This document shows, one piece after another, positions 15,436-20,470 of a DNA stretch of 20,470 nucleotides; within the stretch, counting starts at the first letter, position 1, and the number at the start of each line of letters is the position of its first letter. The stretch spans positions 1-20,470 of the forward strand of contig DAIOTP010000052.1 in the NCBI GenBank assembly GCA_036751905.1, read 5' to 3'. The DNA comes from T3Sed10-241 sp036751905. GTDB lineage: Bacteria; Bacteroidota; Bacteroidia; Flavobacteriales_D; Cryomorphaceae. The notes under the pieces were generated by a model. The model searched no databases. It was not told where the DNA came from and saw only the letters and a list, made by a program, of their open reading frames with translations. The translations under genes and the position numbers were made by a program.

Positions 15436-16473
15436 ATGATTTCTATGCGCAAAGTTTTTCAAGTCCTCTTGTTTGTCGGTTTAATTGGCTGTGATACAAA
15501 GCCATCGGTAGTTAATGGGCCGCAGGTATTTGCAATCAATGGTGAGGCCCAAGGCAGTACCTACAGCATTAAATACCTCGGCGGCGACAGCATAGAAGTG
15601 CGCAAATCTTCAATAGACAGTATAATTCGTGTGATCGACCTTTCTTTGAGCACATGGGTGCCGGAGTCGGTGATATCTACTTTCAACCAAAGTGACAGTA
15701 TCGTGGTGCGGGATGTTCACTTCCTGGAAGTGTTCCGGATGGGCATGGAGCTGAGTGCTTTGACTGAAGGTACGTTTCATCCCATGGTGGCGCCGCTGGT
15801 GCGGGCATGGGGCTTCGGACCTGAGGGAGGAAGGGTAAAAGATGGTTTTGATCCCGATTCGCTTTTGCATTTGGTAAGCTTTGATATAGATATGGATACC
15901 CTTGACGACGGGGCGGTATACTTCCGTAAAAAACCTGGCATGCAACTCGATGTGAATAGCTATGCGCAAGGATACGCAGTTGATGTGGTGATGAATTACC
16001 TCTCGAGCCGTGGCATCAAAGATGCCATGGTGGAAATAGGTGGCGAACTAGCGGCCAAGGGACTCAATGCCAGTGGAGAAGCATGGCGCATAGGAGTGGA
16101 CAAACCTGTGGATTTGGGAGAGGAGCGTGAACTGCAGGCAGCGGTGGCCTTGGTAGATGCGGCCTTGGCTACGAGTGGCACCTACCGCAAATTTTACGAA
16201 AAGGATGGCGCAAAGTATTCACACACCATCAATCCGAAAACGGGCAGGCCAGTAGAGCACAACCTCCTCAGCGTAACGGTAATGGCACCTACTTGCACTG
16301 AAGCTGATGCGCTGGCTACCGCATTTCTGGTGATGGGCATCGATGCCAGTAAGGCGTTTTTGGACGCGCACCATGAGTTAAAATTGGAGGTTTATTTCAT
16401 TTATGACGAAGGCCATACAGGTCTGGCCACCTACACTTCGCCGGGATGGGCCCAGCGGGTTGAAGAATTCTGA
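15436..16473 (+). CDS. apbE: FAD:protein FMN transferase (ApbE family) lipoprotein
   Basis: This 345-residue ApbE protein covalently attaches FMN from FAD to a threonine of target flavoproteins such as Na+-NQR or Rnf subunits, outside the inner membrane. It starts with a short signal peptide and lipobox LIGC (Cys19), as ApbE proteins often do. Visible family motifs are LDVNSYAQGYAVD at 171-183 (FAD-binding region), EIGGEL at 200-205, SGTYRKFYEKDG at 247-258, HTINPKTGRP at 263-272 and TCTEADALATAF at 286-297, which holds the magnesium-binding residues. ATG 15436, preceded by an A-run, is chosen; Met4 at 15445 is equally possible. No NQR or Rnf gene is present in the window. The gene is divergent from the AAA+ operon and ends 13 bp from a convergent methyltransferase gene. 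Confidence 0.92.
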   Translation: MISMRKVFQVLLFVGLIGCDTKPSVVNGPQVFAINGEAQGSTYSIKYLGGDSIEVRKSSIDSIIRVIDLSLSTWVPESVISTFNQSDSIVVRDVHFLEVFRMGMELSALTEGTFHPMVAPLVRAWGFGPEGGRVKDGFDPDSLLHLVSFDIDMDTLDDGAVYFRKKPGMQLDVNSYAQGYAVDVVMNYLSSRGIKDAMVEIGGELAAKGLNASGEAWRIGVDKPVDLGEERELQAAVALVDAALATSGTYRKFYEKDGAKYSHTINPKTGRPVEHNLLSVTVMAPTCTEADALATAFLVMGIDASKAFLDAHHELKLEVYFIYDEGHTGLATYTSPGWAQRVEEF

Positions 16474-16486
16474 GGGTGGAGTAGTT

Positions 16487-17206
16487 TTAACTTTTTTTAC
16501 GGGCCACCAGCACAAATCCCATCGGGAAGCTGGTCTTTGAGCGTGCACTCAGCCGCTTTACCGCCGAGCGCCGGGAAAGGAACATCCCCAGAGAGAGCCA
16601 CAGCCGCTGAAACAGCTTATTTGCCGGAAGGCGGTGGTACCAATAACCTTTGGACACCAGGTCGAAAAGAATTTCGGGGAGACCGCCGTAGGCCTCGAGC
16701 TGGATCACTTCCATGCGGTTGCTTTCGCAAAAATTGCGCAGGCGGTAATGCGTATACCGGTGGTAATCGTGAGGGTCTTCGTGTATCCAGTAGAGGAAGG
16801 GTACGGTGAGGATGAGGTGGCCTCCCGGCTTCAGGATGCGGCACATCTCCGTGAAAAGATGGTCGGGATTGTGGATGTGCTCGAGCACGTCGGTGCAGAG
16901 TACGGTATCAAATTGATTGGTTTCGAGAAAGGGCAAGCCTTGGTTGAGGTCGGCTTCATGGTCGAGGTATGAGGTGCCCTGGCTGCTGTGCGCCCAGTCG
17001 ATGCAGGTATTGTCGGATATGAGGTCTCTGTACCACAGGTAGTAAGGCACATCACCGCAGCCCACATCGGCGAGCAGTCCGCGGGTATGGCTGCGGATGG
17101 CAGGTTCATAGGCATTGCCAAGGATTTTGTGCATGTAGGTGCCTTGGATGCGCCCTTTGCGGTTGCGGGTAAAGCGTTTGGCGGTCCATTTATCCACATT
17201 TTTCAT
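16487..17206 (-). CDS. Class I SAM-dependent methyltransferase
   Basis: This 239-residue protein has the class I Rossmann fold order. Motif I is LLADVGCGDVPY (44-55), binding S-adenosylmethionine. An acidic residue after strand 2 is in CIDWAH (68-73). The Methyltransf_11 segment FDTVLCTDVLEHIHNPD lies at 99-115, and RILKPGGHLILTVPF at 123-137. The substrate cannot be read; the HEDPHDYHRYT segment (142-152) resembles methyltransferases found in polysaccharide or ubiquinone/menaquinone-like contexts, and the neighbouring membrane glycosyltransferase makes a glycan substrate plausible (inference). It is divergent from the glycosyltransferase gene and convergent with the apbE-like gene. Confidence 0.88.
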   Translation of the reverse strand: MKNVDKWTAKRFTRNRKGRIQGTYMHKILGNAYEPAIRSHTRGLLADVGCGDVPYYLWYRDLISDNTCIDWAHSSQGTSYLDHEADLNQGLPFLETNQFDTVLCTDVLEHIHNPDHLFTEMCRILKPGGHLILTVPFLYWIHEDPHDYHRYTHYRLRNFCESNRMEVIQLEAYGGLPEILFDLVSKGYWYHRLPANKLFQRLWLSLGMFLSRRSAVKRLSARSKTSFPMGFVLVARKKS

Positions 17207-17262
17207 AGTAGGGCTTTAGGTTGGCCATGTGATGGTTTGGCAATTTTGCTCAAGCGAGAGCC

Positions 17263-17270
17263 CAAAGCTA
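17263..17270 (-). promoter_or_regulatory. -7 promoter core for the methyltransferase gene
   Basis: The minus strand reads TAGCTTTG, identical to the core in front of the AAA+ operon. It lies 57 bases before the methyltransferase start. No good TTG -33 element is seen at the usual distance, so confidence is modest. On the plus strand, the one-mismatch core CAATTTTG (17241-17248), with TTG at 17221, may serve the glycosyltransferase. Confidence 0.45.
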
Positions 17271-17333
17271 AGTGATAAAAATGAGTTGTAAGGTGGATGG
17301 CATTGGGCAGAAGCTTCCGATATTGGCAGCCAT

Positions 17334-18692
17334 ATGAGCCCAGGGCAAATGGAGCGGGCGCAGCTTACAATGGATGGTTTAGGGAAGCGTAAAGTCGTCT
17401 GGACGTTCACCTGGTCGGCATATTTGGTGCTGATGATGGGCGTGGCGGCGACTGCGCGTGAGAGCTTTTATGTGCTCATTTCGCTGTATTTCACACTTTT
17501 TGCACTGTACACTTTCTGGATGGTGCGTGGCCCTTTGCTTTCCACAGGAAATTTTTTGCTGCTTATCATCTTGGTGAGGCTCCCATTTTTTTTCTTTCTG
17601 CCACAGCTCAGCGACGATTTTTACCGATTTCTGTGGGACGGGAACATGCTCGCCGCCGGGCACAATCCGTTTGGAGCCATCCCTGCCGATGCTGATTTGG
17701 GCATTTTTGCCGATCAGGCTTCCGCCAAAATATTGCTCGACGGGATGAATTCAGCTGAGTACGGATCGGTTTACCCACCACTGCATCAATTGATTTTCTG
17801 GATTGGAGCACAGTTTTCAAGGGGCTCACTGCTGGGCGGGGTCAATGCCATGCGCTGCATGATTTTGCTGGCCGAGCTGGGCATGGCGTTTTACTTTATC
17901 CGTTTCTCGGGTCTCAAAAGCGGGGTATTTCTCGCCGCGGCCTACCTTTTCCATCCCCTCGTGGTGGTGGAGGGCTCGGGCAATGTACATATGGAGGCCC
18001 TTATGGTGCCTTTGCTGGCGGTGGGTTTACACATGCTGCTTACGCAAAAAACCATGAAGGGAAGCATACTGTTTGCGTGCAGTGTGCTGGTAAAGCTCAC
18101 ACCGCTTTTGCTCGCGCCGCTGTTGTTTTTTCACGAAAAGGCAAAGGCGAGGTGGAAAATGACGGTCATCGTTGCGGCCTTTGTTGCCTTTGCCTTTTTG
18201 GCGTTTTCACCTTGGAAGCTACTCGAGGGTCTTGATCAGAATTTCGGACTCTACTTCAGCACATTTGAGTTCAATGCCTCAGTGTATTACCTTTTGCGGG
18301 AAGCGATTACACCCCTCCTCGGCTACAACCCCATCGGTATACTGGGTCCGGCTTTGGGAGTGGTCACGCTTGTAGCGGTGCTTTGGTTTGCATTTGCGGC
18401 AAAGCGCTTTAATTTTTACACCGCAGCCCTGTATAGCTATGTGATTTTCTACTTGCTGGCCACCACGGTGCACCCCTGGTACCTGCTGCCGGTGGTGTAC
18501 CTGAGCCTTGCGGCAAAAAGGCCTGTGTGGCTTGTGTGGAGCTTCACGGTGTGGCTGAGCTACAGCCATTATGTGGAGCCTCTGGGGCCGAAATGGGGGT
18601 GGCTGCTGGCGGAGTATGGTGTGCTGGCCATTACCTCGCTGTTGGAGTGGCGAGGCTGGCGGTTTGGAAAACAGGTTGGTTCTGCAAGTTGA
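17334..18692 (+). CDS. GT-C fold membrane glycosyltransferase (GT87/DUF2029-like, mannosyltransferase type)
   Basis: This 452-residue protein has roughly ten to twelve hydrophobic segments. After the first membrane helices come the acidic loop motif LSDDFYRFLWDG (92-103) and NPFG (111-114), then YGSVYPPLHQL (143-153), all characteristic of GT-C enzymes that use polyprenyl-phosphate sugars at the outer face of the membrane. A further conserved-looking stretch, GSGNVHMEA, lies in mid-protein. It would transfer a hexose, perhaps mannose, to a lipid or glycan; the acceptor is unknown. ATG 17334 gives the longest form; Met13 at 17370 (MDGLGKRKVV) leaves a more usual short N terminus and is a real alternative. 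It diverges from a methyltransferase gene. Confidence 0.85.
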   Translation: MSPGQMERAQLTMDGLGKRKVVWTFTWSAYLVLMMGVAATARESFYVLISLYFTLFALYTFWMVRGPLLSTGNFLLLIILVRLPFFFFLPQLSDDFYRFLWDGNMLAAGHNPFGAIPADADLGIFADQASAKILLDGMNSAEYGSVYPPLHQLIFWIGAQFSRGSLLGGVNAMRCMILLAELGMAFYFIRFSGLKSGVFLAAAYLFHPLVVVEGSGNVHMEALMVPLLAVGLHMLLTQKTMKGSILFACSVLVKLTPLLLAPLLFFHEKAKARWKMTVIVAAFVAFAFLAFSPWKLLEGLDQNFGLYFSTFEFNASVYYLLREAITPLLGYNPIGILGPALGVVTLVAVLWFAFAAKRFNFYTAALYSYVIFYLLATTVHPWYLLPVVYLSLAAKRPVWLVWSFTVWLSYSHYVEPLGPKWGWLLAEYGVLAITSLLEWRGWRFGKQVGSAS

Positions 18693-18790
18693 TACAACTC
18701 CACATCTGCCCGTTTACGCTCAGATTAGAACCTCGATCTGGCACCTTGTCCAAGGGGCTGATCGGGATGGTGCAGAAACCCGCCGGCAGT

Positions 18791-19258
18791 TTACTTCTGC
18801 CGTTTTCCTTGCTGGTCATCTTTATTTACATAGGAATCTTCATCCTTGTAAGAGACGCCTGCTTTGCGACCCTTTTTGATTAGCAATGCTTCCGCATCAT
18901 CAAGGTCAAGGCCTTCCTGATTTTCACCCACAGAGGCTGCTGAATTGTACAAATTTTTGTGCTTGCGGTCAGTGGAACTTAGGTCGCCCATATCCTCCGA
19001 CTCGTCTCCGAGATCACCGTGAAAGGGCGCGAACTCTTGGAACTCCGTAAACCTGCGTCCTTCGTTGCGTTCTACCTCAATAGCGTCGTCGCCATGGGTG
19101 GCATCCATTTCGCTGCGTTCACCATCCGCCAGTTCTCGGTCTGCTTCTTCAGCTTCGTGCTTAGCCTGTATACGGTTGCGGATCACCTCTTCTTCACGGG
19201 CCTTGTCGTGGTGGATGTCGTGCTGCTTGTTTGCGTTGGGATTTTTTGAATTTTCCAT
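18791..19258 (-). CDS. Highly charged, probably disordered hypothetical protein
   Basis: This 155-residue protein has no recognised domain, no signal peptide and no membrane segment. It is dominated by Asp, Glu, Lys, Arg, Asn and Gln, with HDKAREEEVIRNRIQAKHEA (17-36) as the one likely helix. A conserved-looking centre reads RRFTEFQEFAPFHGD, followed by EDMGDLSSTDRKHKNLYN. It ends in a basic tail (QQGKRQK). The upstream 248 bp contain no gene, and the gene is convergent with the glycosyltransferase. The composition suggests a soluble stress or hydration protein, but this is only inference. Coding is supported by length, a clean ATG and a biased, non-random composition. Confidence 0.65.
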   Translation of the reverse strand: MENSKNPNANKQHDIHHDKAREEEVIRNRIQAKHEAEEADRELADGERSEMDATHGDDAIEVERNEGRRFTEFQEFAPFHGDLGDESEDMGDLSSTDRKHKNLYNSAASVGENQEGLDLDDAEALLIKKGRKAGVSYKDEDSYVNKDDQQGKRQK

Positions 19259-19457
19259 GGAGCATTGATTTTATTTGCCAATTCCAAATAAAGAATGGTG
19301 CCAAATACATATAGTGCAGATTGACAGTGTGATGATTCAAATGTGTTATGCAGTAATCTCCACAGTCAAGATGCATACTGAGGTAATTATCCCCCTTTTT
19401 TTTGGTTGCTTCTCGTTTTGCAGGCAGGGTAGCCTTTCGGTAAATTGGTAATTCAAT

Positions 19458-19484
19458 AAAAAAACCCGACCTAAGCCGGGTTCC
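19458..19484 (-). terminator. Intrinsic terminator of the 19507-20070 gene
   Basis: On the minus strand an 8-bp stem (AACCCGGC/GTCGGGTT, one G-U pair) with a four-base loop (TTAG) is followed directly by seven T residues. It lies 23 bases past the gene's stop codon and is the clearest rho-independent terminator in the window. Confidence 0.88.
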
Positions 19485-19506
19485 AATGTCTACATTTCTG
19501 GATTGA

Positions 19507-20070
19507 TCAAGCTTTGACTTCTTCCAGAATTTCTTTGGCACCATCCACACCTTCGTGCAGAGTTGACTTCACGCTATCGAGGGCTTCGGCACTCACTTCT
19601 TTGGTGGCTTCGAGGGCCGCTGATATGGCATTTTTTGTGGCTGCAACGGTATCACCGCCCACCTGCTTCACACCGCTTACGGCGCCTGTCACCGCTTCTA
19701 CAGCTACTGAGCCAATGTCGAGGCCTAGCTCCTTTGCGCTATGGATGGCCTGACTTACGGTGCCACGTACTGCGTCTTCTTGATTGACACCAGTTTGCAT
19801 GGCGCCTTGCACGGCTCCGTCCACAATGCCCTTGATGGAGCGAACGAGTGAAACTCCGATGTCTGACACGCCGTCAATGGCTCCTTTCACGATGGAGGCT
19901 GGCACCTGAATTCCTTTAACGATCAGTTCACCGGTGCCTTTGATGGTTGACACGGCCACGCTCTTCACTGAATTTACGAGGGTAGAACCTACGTCGGCTC
20001 CGCCTTTGATGGTGGCATTGACGCCACCTTTAATTCCGTTAACAACTTGAGAAAGCAATTTAATAGGCAT
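19507..20070 (-). CDS. Small Gly/Ala/Val-rich amphipathic-helix protein (LEA/DUF6781-like pattern)
   Basis: This 187-residue protein is rich in Val, Ala, Gly, Ser and Lys, with no signal peptide and no true membrane helix. It is built of repeated amphipathic segments: IKGGVNATIKGGADVGSTLV (13-32), then repeats of the type KGxxDGVxxxG, then DAVRGTVSQAIHSAKELG and AVEAVTGAVSGVKQVGGD. The pattern recalls LEA-like or phasin-like helical proteins, and from memory the DUF6781 family, but no catalytic motif is present. A protective or membrane/granule-associated role is inference only. The gene is monocistronic: its own -7 core lies at 20106-20113 and a strong terminator follows. Confidence 0.75.
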   Translation of the reverse strand: MPIKLLSQVVNGIKGGVNATIKGGADVGSTLVNSVKSVAVSTIKGTGELIVKGIQVPASIVKGAIDGVSDIGVSLVRSIKGIVDGAVQGAMQTGVNQEDAVRGTVSQAIHSAKELGLDIGSVAVEAVTGAVSGVKQVGGDTVAATKNAISAALEATKEVSAEALDSVKSTLHEGVDGAKEILEEVKA

Positions 20071-20105
20071 GATTTTTCAATTTAAGGTTTGTGCTTTAAA
20101 GGTAC

Positions 20106-20113
20106 CAAATATA
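20106..20113 (-). promoter_or_regulatory. -7 promoter core for the 19507-20070 gene
   Basis: The minus strand reads TATATTTG, an exact TAnnTTTG match, 35 bases before the start codon and in the gap behind the epimerase gene. The expected TTG at -33 is not seen at 17-23 bp spacing. Confidence 0.5.
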
Positions 20114-20141
20114 AGTGGCCAATCAATTGATTTTAGATTCT

Positions 20142-20470
20142 TTAAGAATTTCGGATGTTATAGTCTTTGCTCAAAACCTCCTCGATTCCTTTGTTGTAAG
20201 TCGTGGCCATCTTGCCAAATCGCTGGTCGTATTTCGCGCTGCTGAACACGTAGTCCTGCTCGTTTTGGTACATCATCTCCACGAGCTCGCGCATGATGGG
20301 CACGAAAAGGCCCAATAGTTTGAGCATGCCACGGCCCACGCTCCTCACCTTTGGCTTGGTGCCGCATTGAAGGGCGACTTCTTCTACCCATTCTTTTCCG
20401 GTAAGGGCATCAGCATGGGTGGGAAGGTGCCACACTTCGCCATAAGCGTCGGGGGTGTTGCCGAGCAGGG
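20142..20470 (-). CDS. NAD-dependent epimerase/dehydratase family protein, C-terminal part only
   Basis: The frame enters from the right edge without a start and ends at 20142, giving about 109 residues. Visible motifs are the LLGNTPDAYGEVWHLPT stretch, then TGKEWVEEVA, GLFVPIMRELVEMMYQNEQD and a final FGKMATTYNKGIEEVL. These match my recollection of the C-terminal part of extended-SDR nucleoside-diphosphate-sugar epimerase-like proteins, where this region forms the substrate-binding lobe. The NAD-binding N terminus is outside the window, so the family call rests on the tail alone. GTG at 20435 is in frame but is probably an internal valine. Confidence 0.75.
   Translation of the reverse strand, partial: LLGNTPDAYGEVWHLPTHADALTGKEWVEEVALQCGTKPKVRSVGRGMLKLLGLFVPIMRELVEMMYQNEQDYVFSSAKYDQRFGKMATTYNKGIEEVLSKDYNIRNS

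Noticed and set aside
18527..18883. A 118-codon plus-strand frame with a hydrophobic end
   Set aside because: It overlaps the end of the glycosyltransferase gene in another frame and the charged-protein gene on the other strand; no start context or motif supports it.
19194..19550. A 118-codon minus-strand frame across the terminator region
   Set aside because: It overlaps two better genes and the intrinsic terminator, and its composition looks random.

Overview
The window looks like a chromosomal stretch of a Bacteroidota bacterium, most likely Flavobacteriia-like. The grounds are a type IX secretion (T9SS) sorting domain, SprB-type and PKD modules, a DUF2911 protein, genes without Shine-Dalgarno sites, and several copies of the Bacteroidota promoter core TAnnTTTG. 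No rRNA, tRNA, CRISPR array, phage gene or insertion sequence was seen.

Left half (1-10291, all minus strand): two very large secreted multidomain proteins. The first (6139 down past base 1, at least 2046 residues, C terminus outside the window) has a signal peptide, a CUB-like domain, two PPC-like domains, two copies of an unnamed module, four cysteine-rich linkers, a proprotein-convertase P-like domain and at least six tandem FAS1 (fasciclin) adhesion domains. The second (10291-6452) is an M43 pappalysin-type zinc metalloprotease with PKD, calcium-binding, SprB-like and three FN3-like C-terminal modules and a T9SS sorting tail. Together they read as a cell-surface or extracellular adhesin and protease region.

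Middle (10408-13243): a DECR1-type 2,4-dienoyl-CoA reductase faces a two-gene plus-strand unit (an unrecognised 137-residue protein and a DUF2911 protein). That unit runs convergently, with a 3-bp gap, into an uncharacterised lipoprotein.

Right-middle (12296-16473): a tight minus-strand operon encodes a MoxR/magnesium-chelatase-like AAA+ ATPase, a CPBP intramembrane protease and the lipoprotein, with 4-bp and 29-bp overlaps. It is divergent from an ApbE-type lipoprotein flavin transferase. The 83-bp gap holds two facing Bacteroidota promoters.

Right end (16487-20470): a SAM methyltransferase, a divergent GT-C-type membrane glycosyltransferase, a very charged hypothetical protein, an alanine/glycine/valine-rich amphipathic-helix protein followed by a clear intrinsic terminator, and the C-terminal end of a protein resembling NAD-dependent epimerases. 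The most distinctive content is the giant FAS1 protein with its duplicated internal modules and the neighbouring M43 protease. The AAA+/CPBP/lipoprotein operon is the best candidate for a small uncharacterised membrane system.
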